A stretch of DNA of 64,000 nucleotides from Yponomeuta sedellus (GCA_934045075.1 OW203736.1:1408591-1472590), one strand, 5' to 3'. Shown: positions 12,601 through 57,794, counted from the first letter of the stretch. Notes: a model not told the origin generated them from the sequence alone. A program made the numbers and translations.

Positions 12601-15600
12601 TTGTAATCTTAGTACTAATGCACCCTTTGACCCTACTTTGTTGTATTGTTGTACTAAGTAGTTCTAAAAACTTTTCTTTTTAATTTAATTTTGTTGTACC
12701 GCCTCTGCCTGTATGGACGCATAGTCCGAAATAAAGTTTTATTTATTATTATTTATTAAATTTCTTATTTTTTTCGCAACTGTATTAAAAATAGTCGTTC
12801 AGTACACGTGCGGAACCGTCATTGCAACTTGTTCCGACTGTCAACCCTCGCCTTCGGCTGCGCCTCGGCTCGGGTAGACATTTGTCGGAACTCTTTGCAA
12901 TGACAGCCTTTCCGCACTTGTAATGAAATATACTATAACACATTTGTAATAATGATGCTCAAGATGCTTTACAACACATTGTTCTAGTTAGCACTGGGTA
13001 GTGTCTTACTAGAATTTTTCGCGTTCCGATTGGACCTTTTTCGCGTTCCGATTGGACCGAAAGGAACCTTTTAATTTCAGGGCCATCATTAAACAGCAAG
13101 GATGTTCTTGTTCAACGGGCAGGTTTATGCTTACCTTGACATTGAACTGATTTTGCACTTTGTCGAGGATGGTTTGGGGCTCCGCTGTCTCCACGGTGTA
13201 GATGTGGATGTTTGTGTCTGGGAACCTGGCAGAGAAAATACATTATGCAAAAATATAGTCCCAGCTTTATAGGATTGTTACCAGATAAACTTACTAGGCC
13301 TAGTAAGCCTAGATTTGTGGGAGACAAAATTAAACCGCGTGAGCACTTTCAGTCTTTTTTATTTTTACCTTTAAACTTCTTCGAACAACGACTTTTTATC
13401 ATGCGTCCGCCATTACTCCCCTCTCCCTCGCTCACATCCTTTCTCTTTTCCTTGCGTTTCGTTCCCTTACATTCCATTCCCACATTCGGCCGTCCTGATA
13501 ACATGTCTGTCCTCAGACATTCTTCCCCCACTCATTATGTTTCATCTCTTTCAGTACAAATCGTCACTCTTTCACAAATCTTATTTCCACCCTTGACAAT
13601 ATTTTAAACTCTTAAGCTACTCCAGTTTTACACTATTTATCAAATAAAAATCAGCTTATGAAAAGAAACTTAAAAACTTATACAAGGCCTAGTAAGCCTA
13701 GTAAGTTTACCCAGTGACAATCTTATAATGTGTAGTACTTACGAAGGTTTTAGTGTCAGCTGTTTTTTTTTAACTAAACGGTTTCCTTTATAAAACCATG
13801 GTTCTTAAGACACTGGAGAAACGCTTATAAAATAGCCTGTGGCAGAGATTTTACAAGGTAAAAACGTAACCACTGATTAAATAATCTGCCTGAAACAAAT
13901 GCACATAAAATTGAGAAAACGCGAATAACTTGGAATCTTTTAATGTCTTTTTCTTGTTTTCCAATGGCATTGTCCCATTTTTACATAATAATTTAAAACA
14001 CTATCAAAAAGTAAAATACTTAAAAAATGTTGATTGATTGGCCGGTCGGCAACACTGCCTCTAAGTAGTGCTTTAGAGGAATCATATTTTTATATATAAG
14101 AATTACCAAAAGATACAGTAAGATATGCATGAAACCTTGTATAGCAGATGGATAAGTGGATAAGCATCTTTGAACAGCTGTTATTGGCTCACTCACACAA
14201 AGAAATTATGGTCAATATTATTATGAACAAAATTTGCATTCTAAGTGTGATCTTAAACTAACCCTACCAGTTACAAGTCACATTTTAATGCTCCAGTTAA
14301 AAGCAAGTACAAAACAGCAGGTAATTAAGTTGTTGATATTGACCCCTCATCTTCAGATGCAGGGTTTTTGTTAGTGCTTGAATCCTGTTATGGCATTTTT
14401 TGAGACATGCAAAACGCTGAGAATAATATTTAATCACACACCAATGACTTTTCTTTCTATGTTATGTACATTCGTGAAGTTACAGTAGCAATACCATTAG
14501 GAATCAAAGAAGCAAAACATCATAAAGAAATCCTACTGTTTGAAGTGTTAAAATACCTTACCACTTGTTACATATAATGGCCTAACCATGAGGCTAAGTG
14601 CGGCAATGTCAGTTCTATGGTTTTTTTTCATTTGTGGTTAAATTCTGCATCATACCTTGCCAGCAAAGCCTTGATGGCGACCCACAGCACTCGCTCGCCG
14701 CCACCTCCCGCATTGCAGTACGGATGGAAGAAGGCCACATTTGCCCCGTCGCGTTTCCTCCTCTGCAGCTTGCGCTCCTTGACCCTCATGAACCATGACG
14801 CAAAGATGAAGGCGAAAGGGCCGAGCACGAAGGTCACAAACAGAAGAAACCCAATGAAGAACAGTGGCAAAACCACTAGGATGCTGAAATAAACGAAATG
14901 AAACATTATATAAAGTAAGGGCAATGGCGCATGCTAAGAGTAAAGAGGAGTGATTAAATTCGGAACATGATGCTGTATGCCAAAACCAAAATCACTAATG
15001 TTGGGCTTGTGGCCGCTAAACTCAAGTGGAACTGGGCTGGCCATGTTAGGTGTACGGACCCAGAAAAGAGGTTAACAACTTCCCTGTCCAAGATAAATAA
15101 ATTCCAATTCCCTACGTCCACAGTTAGATAGTTGTATGCTCGAAGATGTAATGAAAATGAGTCAAATGTGACTCATGAACTTATTCCAATACACTCCTCT
15201 GAGTCATATAAGACTCTTGGACAGGGAAGTTGTTAAATATCGTTGATAATTGGGTGCTGTGCGGTGTTAGTGGCAACTTGACAGACCAAGGTGGAGTGGT
15301 GAAGGTGTGACAGCCTGACCAACTATTTACCTGGGTAGGAAGAGTTGGCTAAGGACATGGCTACTTCAGAAAATTTTAATATCTGCTTTATTTACAGAAA
15401 ATCTGACATGTTAAAAGTTATTCAACGTCTAACCCAAAACAGGGAGATGCGACAAAGTGCACTAAAAAACATGCGGCTACTAGGCAAACCCACAGATGCC
15501 TAACCATGTTATTGGAGGAATTTTACACTTTTAGGCACTTTATTCAGGTGAACAAAAGAAGTTTCATGTATGTAAATGATTTTATAGCAAACTTACGTGA

Positions 15601-15616
15601 AATACTGCCAAAACAT
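3451..15616 (-). CDS. ALG11: ALG11, GDP-Man:Man3GlcNAc2-PP-Dol alpha-1,2-mannosyltransferase (3' part outside window)
   Basis: ER-membrane GT4 glycosyltransferase that adds the fourth and fifth mannoses to the dolichol-linked N-glycan precursor on the cytosolic face. Seven coding exons join in phase: 15597-15616, 14656-14883, 13135-13225, 9579-9720, 7935-8152, 4666-4788 and 3451-3612, giving 984 nt or 328 codons. An N-terminal hydrophobic segment (about residues 8-36) precedes the family signature [17 protein letters not shown]. Later come [32 protein letters not shown] and [12 protein letters not shown], all diagnostic for ALG11. Animal ALG11 is about 490 residues, so roughly 165 residues, including the EHFGIGVVE region and nucleotide-sugar site, lie on exons left of position 1. 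Exon 7 ends in a normal donor, so the missing end reflects the window edge. Introns hold many repeats. Confidence 0.95.
3740..4104 (+). mobile_element. family C copy, full length
   Basis: Near-identical to 2286-2645 over its whole length, with small indels. Lies just upstream of ALG11 exon 7 in intron 6. Confidence 0.75.
4262..4482 (-). mobile_element. family A copy
   Basis: Same order as at 3041-3262: GATTCGAACCCGCGACC, GAGCTAATGG and TGCACTAACCCGTGC complements, with an ordinary A-rich end. Confidence 0.75.
4666..4788 (-). CDS. ALG11: ALG11 coding exon 6
   Basis: Acceptor GTCCACCCCAG, donor GTACTT. Encodes [19 protein letters not shown], then the HI..LW block and VYPPCE, standard ALG11 sequence at the junction of the two GT-B halves. 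A minisatellite lies immediately upstream of the acceptor. Confidence 0.95.
4800..5335. repeat. ~41-bp minisatellite beside ALG11 exon 6 acceptor
   Basis: About thirteen copies of AAACAAATCGATCAATCCAT followed by an AGAAAAAGAAATCATGTAA-type half, in two alternating subtypes. Starts within about 20 bp of the exon 6 acceptor (4789). On the gene strand it is pyrimidine-rich. Confidence 0.85.
5524..5547 (-). pseudogene. duplicated fragment of ALG11 exon 5 end, copy A (left part)
   Basis: ATCCGAAAACCTCGTAGTAC resembles the end of exon 5 (ATCCGAAAACCTTGTAGTAC at 7937-7956) and continues at 6626 with CAACAATTTCAG after the inserted TIR element. The donor is lost. Confidence 0.55.
5550..6623. mobile_element. 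1.07-kb Tc1/mariner-type TIR element
   Basis: Inverted ends of about 40 bp beginning TACCTTGATTTTT and containing TTAGGTGGACTAAACTGACA, flanked by TA (5548-5549 and 6624-6625). No transposase frame. It sits inside a diverged duplicate of the end of ALG11 exon 5. Confidence 0.75.
6665..6795 (+). repeat. dispersed repeat, family F, split by mariner-like MITE
   Basis: GTCCACTGCTGGACATAGCC, then CATCATCCCCACGCTGGGGA; continues after the MITE at 7130-7185 with GGGGGCGCTGCTG and TCGCCTTTTACG. Uninterrupted versions at 27310-27545 (+) and 61575-61800 (-). Confidence 0.65.
6798..7127. mobile_element. mariner-like MITE, copy 1
   Basis: 330 bp with ends CAGTGCTACACA and (inverted) CAGTACTACACA, flanked by TA on both sides (6796-6797 and 7128-7129). 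It interrupts a dispersed repeat whose intact form at 27310-27545 and 61575-61800 has no insertion at this point, which fixes both boundaries. Confidence 0.75.
7228..7285 (-). pseudogene. duplicated fragment of ALG11 exon 5 end, copy B
   Basis: CACCCATCCGAAAACCTTGT and then ACAACAATTTCAGGCA match exon 5 at 7933-7968, with a short insertion. The donor survives as GTGAGA. Flanking intron sequence (GTTAGTATTTGTC-type) is duplicated too. Confidence 0.65.
7376..7655 (-). mobile_element. family A copy
   Basis: Complete tRNA-like part plus the CAGCGACATCTGGCTGAAGT head region and the TGCGATGTAAAACC-type end. Confidence 0.75.
7660..7915. mobile_element. rearranged family A copies, inverted pair
   Basis: A minus-strand copy missing most of its tRNA part (7678-7785) is followed by a plus-strand piece (7796-7915) with GCGCTGGCACGGATAGCC and the tail. 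Lies between the two duplicated ends of ALG11 exon 5. Confidence 0.65.
7935..8152 (-). CDS. ALG11: ALG11 coding exon 5
   Basis: Acceptor AATTCCCAG, donor GTAAGA after ...YYKVFGW. Encodes [26 protein letters not shown] and the loop to [10 protein letters not shown]. An earlier GT (after YYK) was rejected because it would shorten the conserved YYxLFAxxYG stretch by four residues. The 3' end of this exon is repeated in the downstream intron near 7228 and 5524. Confidence 0.93.
8187..8633 (+). mobile_element. Helitron-like element, composite long form
   Basis: Starts TCTATAATATAAAAATGAATCG and ends GTCAGCTAG as non-autonomous lepidopteran Helitrons do (5' TC, 3' CTAG). It contains a second TCTATAGTATAAAAATGAATCG start at 8460, so a short form is joined to an upstream ~270-bp module. 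The same composite is at 63582-63970 in reverse. Confidence 0.65.
8870..9003. repeat. LINE tail and perfect foldback
   Basis: A LINE-type 3' end (TTGACTGGTAGAAAATGCTT) runs into an inverted repeat: GTCCGCCACATTGCCATTGT with its T-run at 8921-8951 and the complement at 8967-8999, around a short loop. The remaining 9004-9578 shows no clear feature. Confidence 0.6.
9579..9720 (-). CDS. ALG11: ALG11 coding exon 4
   Basis: Acceptor ATTACAAG, donor GTTATT. Encodes [11 protein letters not shown], then [20 protein letters not shown], matching the family's YPHFTLLGQSLGS block. A Penelope-like element begins only about 40 bp upstream of the acceptor. Confidence 0.95.
9911..9960 (-). ncRNA. hammerhead-ribozyme-like core of the Penelope-like element
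   Basis: On the minus strand: CTGAGGA, a stem-loop (GCCTC, loop, GAGGC), then GAAAC, the conserved hammerhead core with stem II. Penelope-like elements are known to carry such motifs. Stems I and III could not be closed convincingly by eye, so activity is uncertain. Confidence 0.5.
10066..10770 (-). pseudogene. Penelope-like element GIY-YIG endonuclease domain
   Basis: Endonuclease half of the PLE polyprotein. [20 protein letters not shown] followed by a YREH motif matches the GIY-YIG core with the Penelope-type CxxC insertion. In the same frame as the RT part but separated by two stop codons, so the copy is dead. Confidence 0.88.
10873..11640 (-). pseudogene. Penelope-like element reverse transcriptase fragment
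   Basis: RT fingers and palm: [52 protein letters not shown] and YRYVDDII. N-terminal part missing at the junction with the inverted end. Confidence 0.88.
11870..12022 (-). mobile_element. tRNA-derived SINE
   Basis: On the minus strand GCCTCGGTGGCGCAGCGGTC (A box) and CTCGGGCTCGATCCCCGG (B box) begin the element, followed by a short tRNA-unrelated part and an A-rich tail near 11870. Confidence 0.65.
12070..12765 (+). mobile_element. LINE 3' fragment
   Basis: Frame 12073-12585 encodes the region after the RT domain: [36 protein letters not shown] and [13 protein letters not shown], typical of a lepidopteran non-LTR retrotransposon. Followed by a 3'UTR, AATAAA at about 12730 and a TTATTATT tail. 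5'-truncated. Confidence 0.8.
12770..12935. mobile_element. CpG-rich inverted-repeat element, copy 1
   Basis: Arms TGCGGAACCGTCATTGCAA and TTGCAATGACAGCCTTTCCGCA around a CTTCGGCTGCGCCTCGGCTC core. A second copy is at 28170-28340. Confidence 0.6.
13016..13059. repeat. short tandem repeat
   Basis: TTTTCGCGTTCCGATTGGAC occurs twice in a row about 80 bp downstream of the ALG11 exon 3 donor. Confidence 0.7.
13135..13225 (-). CDS. ALG11: ALG11 coding exon 3
   Basis: Acceptor TCTGCCAG, donor GTAAGC. Encodes [20 protein letters not shown] and onward to NVK, the segment that in other ALG11 proteins follows the glycine-rich motif. Completes the Arg codon from exon 2 and ends in phase 0. Confidence 0.93.
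13268..13727. mobile_element. inverted-repeat DNA element in ALG11 intron 2
   Basis: Ends TATAGGATTGT...AAACTTACTAGGCC and, inverted, TATAAGATTGTCACTGGG...AAACTTACTAGGC define a 460-bp element with TIRs of about 40 bp. No coding capacity; 13728-14440 beyond it shows nothing clear. Confidence 0.6.
14440..14600 (+). repeat. SINE body fragment
   Basis: TTATGTACATTCGTGAAGTTACAGTAGCAATACCA-type sequence shared with 25340-25420, 43440-43690 and 63040-63075. Confidence 0.45.
14656..14883 (-). CDS. ALG11: ALG11 coding exon 2
   Basis: Acceptor TTTATTTCAG at 14884-14893, donor GTATGA. Encodes the hydrophobic anchor, a basic stretch ([12 protein letters not shown]) and the highly conserved [17 protein letters not shown] motif of the N-terminal Rossmann-like half. 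Ends in phase 2 (AG|G, Arg). Confidence 0.95.
14965..15370 (+). mobile_element. RTE-type LINE 3' fragment interrupted by a MITE
   Basis: Reads [10 protein letters not shown] on the plus strand before 15072, continues after the MITE at 15237 with GACAGACCAAGGTGGAGTGG and ends near 15350 (CTGGGTAGGAAGAGTTGGC). C-terminal tail of a reverse transcriptase, decayed. Confidence 0.6.
15076..15232. mobile_element. piggyBac-like MITE with TTAA duplication
   Basis: 157 bp with perfect 18-bp inverted ends CAACTTCCCTGTCCAAGA and TTAA on both sides (15072-15075 and 15233-15236). Nested in a LINE fragment in ALG11 intron 1. Confidence 0.8.
15597..15616 (-). CDS. ALG11: ALG11 coding exon 1
   Basis: Only 20 coding nucleotides (MFWQYF plus two bases of the next codon) followed by donor GTAAGT. 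The ATG has AAACC before it. The split codon AC|C joins exon 2 in phase and gives MFWQYFTILVV, placing a short cytosolic or luminal tail before the membrane segment. No shorter path to an in-frame ATG was needed. Confidence 0.8.
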
Positions 15617-17056
15617 GGTTTGTACTTATTCCTTTTAAAACGGTCCGACACTGAATTAATGAGTAAGCTTATTAGATTTAGATGAACGCGGATTTACATT
15701 ATTTCAACACACAGAGAGGATATTTTGCTTTATTTCATCAGATTTCGCATTATTTACAATTTTTTTCACAACACTGCTGTACTATCCGGTCCGCAGAACT
15801 GCCACATTCATTGACAACTCAAACGTCAAATAACGCTAACTCACGTGACAGAAAATGGTGCCACAGAGTAGGAGCTGACTGTTGATTTTGAAACGCGTCA
15901 AACGCGACTATTTTTTTCCGGATCCTTTGTAAGCTGGATTTGTCAACGGGTCGCGTCTCTAACTCTACTATAGCGCCCACGGCGTCCCACGTCCTTCCTC
16001 TGGGAGCCAGCCTTGTAAAATCCCGGTTTTCCGGATTTCATTACAACACTTCTGGACAGGCTTCTTACTTTCAAGACTTATTGCCATTCAAAATCCTGAT
16101 CTTGTCCCAAATCAAATACGAATTTTATTCGAAGTTCTATTTCGGATTCTCCTTGCATGGGAGGGTATATAGAGGGAAAAGGAAAATATTTTTTAAGAAC
16201 TTTGACAATTTGTAGGGACATCGAAAGGCAAATACTTTGTGCGAATTTCTAGTCTTACACGTCCAGAACATTAAATGAAAAGTCCAATGTGTACCATTAA
16301 ATTATGATTTATTACTTGCTTGCAGGCAATACATATTTACTCAACAGTAAAACTTAAGCTAAGGCCCTCAAAGTACTAGAACATTTTTTTCCAGATTTCA
16401 AACATTCAATTTATTCATGCACAGTAAACGACTTGCTAAGTAGATACAGTATCCACTATAAGTCGCCTCAGCATTGTTTGATGACGCAGAATAGCGCAAC
16501 CCACCACCATCTCCAAGCTAATGAAAACATCACTGAAATAACGAACTTACTACGTAAATCAACTACGTAAGATTTTAAATCCAAAATCAACTAGGCTCGG
16601 GCTGTCTCGCTCAGATAAGTACAGTGCGTTCTATTGTATAGACCACAGACTAAACCATAAGTTTTGCCCCCCCCCCCCCCCCCCCCTTTTACTTCATGTC
16701 ACGTAACAAGGACATAACATGTTTGAATTAGCTTTTGGACACTAATCGGAAGATTGTAAAACAAGCCCTCAATACTTTTATTTTCCCCAAGTAATGGGAA
16801 TGATTTCTTATTTAACATGGTAACACTAAACATATCAGTGCTACCAATTCTCTCACGCGTCAAGTTAATGTGAACGCACAATACCGACTGCCATAACGAG
16901 GCCATAACCCATAACGCGAGTTCCATACATGACGCGTACGCCTCAGCCAATAGCGGACGAGACCGTTCGCGGGTTCGCACGGCGCGCTATGATTGGCGGA
17001 GATATTTTCGCGCCACGTAAAAATTATTTCTGTGGTTTATTATCGGTGTAACTTAT
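15617..17056. other. ALG11 5' flank and intergenic DNA
   Basis: No coding signal. The first 300 bp hold the ALG11 5'UTR and probable TATA-less promoter (a CACGTGAC E-box near 15842). A homopolymer of 20 cytosines lies at 16667-16686. The rest is AT-rich without recognisable repeats. Confidence 0.4.
16667..16686 (+). repeat. poly-C tract (C20)
   Basis: Twenty consecutive cytosines in otherwise AT-rich DNA. Confidence 0.9.
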
Positions 17057-17069
17057 AGATAGAGAATAT

Positions 17070-17079
17070 TTTATTTATT
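17070..17079 (-). promoter_or_regulatory. possible cramped polyadenylation signal
   Basis: Two overlapping AATAAA hexamers on the minus strand, in TGTACAATAAATAAAA. They lie about 1 kb past the cramped stop only because of the hAT insertion; without it the 3'UTR would be about 230 nt. The surrounding sequence also resembles the tail of a dispersed repeat (TTTATTGTACA), so the site may be repeat-derived. Confidence 0.35.
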
Positions 17080-17279
17080 GTACATAAAAAAAGGAAACAA
17101 CAAGGCTATTTCTTAATCTAAGAGTGCAAACGGTGTAAGTAGTTACACCGCTGCTGCTGTAGTACTGCACATACTTAAAATAAATAACACAGATGTAGAA
17201 AGGGCCTATGAAACAAGCAGTCGATTGATTTTTCTCCATCAATCGGAACCTCAAATTGGGAGAGGTGGAGCCTTCGATG

Positions 17280-18080
17280 CAGTGTTGCCAGATGCACCGC
17301 ATTTCCGCTTTTTTCCGCTTTTCTGATAGTCGATCCGCTTTCCACTTTTTACTAACGCGGTTCCGCTTTTTTCGAAATTGGTTCAATGTCATGTTCATAC
17401 TTCCAACAAGTCGGTTTTCATTTGGTGCAATAATCTGTGATGCATATTGTGTAGTCTATGCAGGAGGCCACATATTATAGTGGTACTCTAGTCCATTCAC
17501 AACAGCGAAGCAAGAGGCGCGCGCAAAATTTCGACTTGGTTGTCTGTGCATATTCAGTCTTATTTATAAATTATGACATCCCAGTATGAATAAACATATA
17601 AAACCTATAAACGGACAAAAACCAATCGGTATTATATAATATTATATAATGATTAAAAAAATCCGCTTATTTTGCTGAAAATCCGCTTCTTAAAAGTACA
17701 GGTACAGTGCTACACAAGAAATAAGTCTCGCGGATGTATCTGCGCGGATGACCAAATTTTGGATGTGGGGCAAGTTGATCGACCAATCAGATAGTTTCAT
17801 TTTATGGCAGGCCGCGCGCCTTTGTTGCTATTGGTTGATTCAACGTCATCGATGCAGGTGACTATTAGTTTGGCAATATCAGCGTGAGCGAAATAGGTAA
17901 CGCTACTGCGGCAATCAATTCACCTTAACCGTATCGGTTAAAGATCATGTTGAATGTACTTATAGCATCGGGTACTTTCGTTACACTTCTTCCTAGTCTG
18001 CGCGAACGAAGATTCCCGAAGGGACTTTTATGATGGGTAGTAGTGTACCGCATTTTCAGGTTTCGTATCTGGCAACACTG
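17280..18080. mobile_element. non-autonomous hAT element in cramped 3'UTR
   Basis: 801 bp bounded by 14-bp perfect terminal inverted repeats CAGTGTTGCCAGAT and flanked by the 8-bp duplication CTTCGATG at 17272-17279 and 18081-18088. Both features are diagnostic of hAT transposons. The ends carry repeated CCGCTTTT motifs. No transposase. A mariner-like element is nested inside (17705-18045). Confidence 0.9.
17705..18045. mobile_element. mariner-like MITE, copy 2, nested in hAT
   Basis: About 340 bp closely related to 6798-7127, starting CAGTGCTACACAAG after TA and ending in a diverged inverted CAGT-type end. Internal sequence includes ATAAGTCTCGCGGATGT and AATATCAGCGTGAGCGAAAT, shared with copy 1. 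Confidence 0.7.
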
Positions 18081-18112
18081 CTTCGATGCGTCCGTCAGTG
18101 GATTCAAGCCAA

Positions 18113-54409
<36,297 letters not shown>

Positions 54410-54454
54410 CTCTTTTCCGGTGGACTGGAAGTTAAAAAACGGGATTTAAATTTT

Positions 54455-54715
54455 TAACGAAATTGTATAGAATCAGGCGTTATTTTGCGGAAATCCATAT
54501 AAATCCAAATAGCATTAAAAAGTTAAAATTACTTTGCGTTGCGTGTTTTCTCATACAAGTATTGGTGTCGGTGGTAGTGTGTTCATGTCTTGCTTCTGCT
54601 TGAGAGAAAGTGGGATGGAGGGCGGTGCATTAACTAACCGCATGGTGCTTGTGGGATTTTTGGCGAAATTTAGGAAAGTAATTTTAACTTTTTAATGCTT
54701 TTAACGATATTTTAA
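54455..54715 (+). mobile_element. Penelope-type end region
   Basis: GCATGGTGCTTGTGGGATTT, GAGGGCGGTGCATTAACTAA and TTTTCTCATACAAGTATTGG repeat the 9763-9910 end in the opposite orientation, plus an inverted GCGTTATTTTGCGGAAATCC. Confidence 0.65.
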
Positions 54716-54825
54716 GTATAGCGTTCAAATTCAATTCACTAATTTTGTAATTAGAAGAAATTAATTAATTAGAAGAAAGAACGAAATACAAATATTATAC
54801 CAGCAACAATTTTTATATACACAGG

Positions 54826-55188
54826 CGCTTGTAGCCTAGTCGAACCAAGTGATTGAAATCAATTACTTTAGTTAAGCAACAACAGGCGCGGTCAGGTGCA
54901 GGATGGGTGACCGTCCCGTGACTACCGCTAGTGGCATTTTTCCGAGCACTTTCGTGCTTCGCAAGGCATGTTAAGCCGTTGGTGCCGGCTGTCATGTAAT
55001 AGCAGTCGTTCAGCCATGTCAGAAGCCTCATGGGCTGCTTGATAAGTTCCGACAGTAAGGCCCGCCACTGTCTTACAATCCGCCACCAACCCGGACTTGG
55101 CCCCCGTGGTGGAATATGGCCTAACCTTCCTGCGATGCAGGAAGAGATCCGTGCCCCAGCCGTGGGGACATACAAGGGTTAATATCGA
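54826..55188 (-). mobile_element. family C copy
   Basis: Full-length in minus orientation, GCGCTTGTAGCCTAGTCGAA to GACATACAAGGGTTAATATC. 55190-55620 beyond it shows no recognisable feature. Confidence 0.75.
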
Positions 55189-55624
55189 GATACATTTTTA
55201 CCTTACTTATACGGGAACTTATTTATACCTTAGTTATAAGGCATGGAGTCTTTGAGAGAGCCATAAGACCGTGAAGTTGTTAGTATATTTAAATTCAAAC
55301 AAATAATTCTGTAACACCCTGTATAACGTTGATCCAAACGCCACTTTTCTAGATCAATAATTTAAAATGTGGTCATTAGTCACCATATCGCTTAGATATG
55401 TATACAAATATTTTGACACAACTACGTGAATATGAGCGGAAAAATAATAGTCTTAATGAGAAAATCTGGTTTCCATTTTGATTTACCAGAAATTTCCTAA
55501 AGCTATTTTAAATGAATTAAGTACAACAGGAGTTTTTGACACGATAAGCCAATGTGAATGTGAAACGTAAGTAAATAAGTAGGTAGATACAGGTGGTATT
55601 GGAAAATAAACAAGAATTATGTTT

Positions 55625-56250
55625 ACACTATTTTTATTTTTAATGCACTAACCCGTGCTAAGGAACAAATTTAAAAACCTATTTGGAGGCTAAAAATTTC
55701 ACCCATGCCGGGATTCGAACCCGCAACCTCTGGCTATCCGTACCAGCGCTCTACCAATTGAGCCAATGGGCGACTCACGACATCAGTGAAATTTCGAACC
55801 TCTTTACACTATTCTCTGTATTACGTACAGGCAGCGACATCTGACTTAAGCAAATTGCATTACTTACAGCCCCGACTACCTACTTTTGCAGTTAGGTTTA
55901 ACATCGGAACGATATCACTGTACCCACATGATTACACTATTTTTATTTTTAATGCACTAACCCGTGCTAAGGAACAAATTTTCAAAATCATGCGGGTACA
56001 ATGATATCGTTCCGATGTTAAAACCTAACTGCAAAGTTGGTAGTCGGGGCTGTAAGTGATGCAATTTGCTTAAGTCAGATGTCGCTGCCTGTACGTAATA
56101 CAGAGAATATTGTAAAGAGGTTCGAAATTTCACTGATGTCGTGAGTCGCCCATTGGCTCAATTGGTAGAGCGCTGGTACGGATAGCCAGAGGTTGCGGGT
56201 TCGAATCCCGGCATGGGTGAAATTTTTAGCCTCTAAATAGGTTTTTAAAG
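55625..56250. mobile_element. family A inverted pair, both full length
   Basis: Minus-strand copy 55625-55945 and plus-strand copy 55990-56250 separated by a short extra tail piece. Both have the GTACCAGCGC/GCGCTGGTAC variant and lack one C in CACGACATC, so they are each other's closest relatives. Confidence 0.8.
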
Positions 56251-56284
56251 AATTATGTTGATCTGAAATTTCCGCACTTAATCA

Positions 56285-56625
56285 TCATCAACAAATTATG
56301 TCCCCACCGAGGGGCACGGGTCTCTTCCCTGAGGAGGGTACAGGCCATACTCCACCACGGGGGCAAAGTTCGGATTGGCGGAGGCTTTCAAGACTAGTGA
56401 CTGGTCTTACTGTCAGAAGTTTTGAAGCCGCCGTAAGGCCTCACACAAAACTTGGCTTAAAGACTGCCATCTAACTGCTTAACGTGCCTTGCCAAGCACG
56501 GAACCGCTCGGAAAAATGCCACTAGCGTTAGTCATAGACGGTCACCCATCCATGCACTGAACGCGCCCTTTGCTGCTTAACCTTCGTGATCGTTTAAGAT
56601 CACCGAGGCAGCCGGGGCTACGAGC
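56285..56625 (+). mobile_element. family C copy, diverged subtype
   Basis: AAATTATGTCCCCACCGAGG to GGGGCTACGAGCGATTCGAT; followed at 56630 by a family D start and at 56755-57235 by further family C pieces split by unrelated sequence. Confidence 0.65.
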
Positions 56626-57408
56626 GATTCGATAGATAGATAAAATATTCTTTATTGCATGTACACCAGATATTACATATGAGACCTCATTGTTTGGCGA
56701 ATGTACTTAGCAAGCGTTAACGCTTCATACGTAGAGTTTCCTCACGATGTTATCCTTCGGAGGCAAAGTCTTACGGCGGGCGGGTCTTATTGTCAGAAGT
56801 TATCAAGCCGCCCATAAGCCATGTCATAAGGCTTCAGAGTGCTTAGTGCGAGTTTGACAGATCCAATCGAATGACTTTACTACCGCGTTAATCGAGCATC
56901 GAGTAGTGAGTATAAGTAAGTTAACCGTTCGAACTGGCAAAACGCTGTCACAGTACAACTCGCACTCGCGTTGATTCTTGTTTTGGCTGGTAAACGTGTT
57001 CACTTCTCAACGTAAACCATTACAACTCGCACTCAGCAATTTTAATTTCCATACTTGTCGCTAGGTGGCGCTTCCTCGATGCCATAGAAATATGAGTTTA
57101 CGTTAACGCGATCGAGTAGTTAAAAAACTCGCACTAAGCACTCTGACATGGCTTAACGACTGACAGCCGGTACCAACGGCTTAACGTGCCTTGCAGAGCA
57201 TGGAAGTGCTAAGAAAAAATGCCACTAGTGGTACCTAGTCGATAGCTGTTTGAATATATAATAAATAAAAAAAATACCCCCGAAACATGCATGTGTCGCA
57301 TTTTTTTTCAACAGGAATGCATAAAGGCATTTGTTATAAAATATTAACTATTCGTAATATGAACAATATGCAAGGAATGTAATTCTAGTTCACACCATTA
57401 ATATGATT

Positions 57409-57630
57409 AAAACTGTTTTTATACGGATTTATGCTCGTTTATTACATTTTTACAATTTTCCAACGTTTCGGCACTTTTTCAGGTGCCGTGGTCCCGGATG
57501 ACTCGGGACCACGGCACCTGAAAAAGTGCCGAAACGTTGGAAAATTGTAAAAATGTAATAAACGAGCATAAATCCGTATAAAAACAGTTTTAATTATGTC
57601 TACTGCTCGTGTTAACCTTAGAAAATACTA
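57409..57630. mobile_element. near-perfect palindromic retroelement-like insert, copy 2
   Basis: 222 bp flanked by the 15-bp duplication ACCATTAATATGATT (57394-57408 and 57631-57645). Two ~90-bp arms (AAAACTGTTTTTATACGGAT ... GTGCCGTGGTCCCGGATG) meet at a very short centre near 57500; a 35-bp tail (CTACTGCTCGTGTTAACC) lies on one side only. Confidence 0.85.
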
Positions 57631-57794
57631 ACCATTAATATGATTTATAGCGAGATAAACCCGCCCTCAGAAAAGCATATCATTCCTTTTGCATTTAAAT
57701 ATGAGACAATTAAATAATAACGCAGATGCTAATTCCTTATGGACCGAGTACATAGACTGTGTTCCTAATAAGTATATAGAAAAATTACTAGGCA

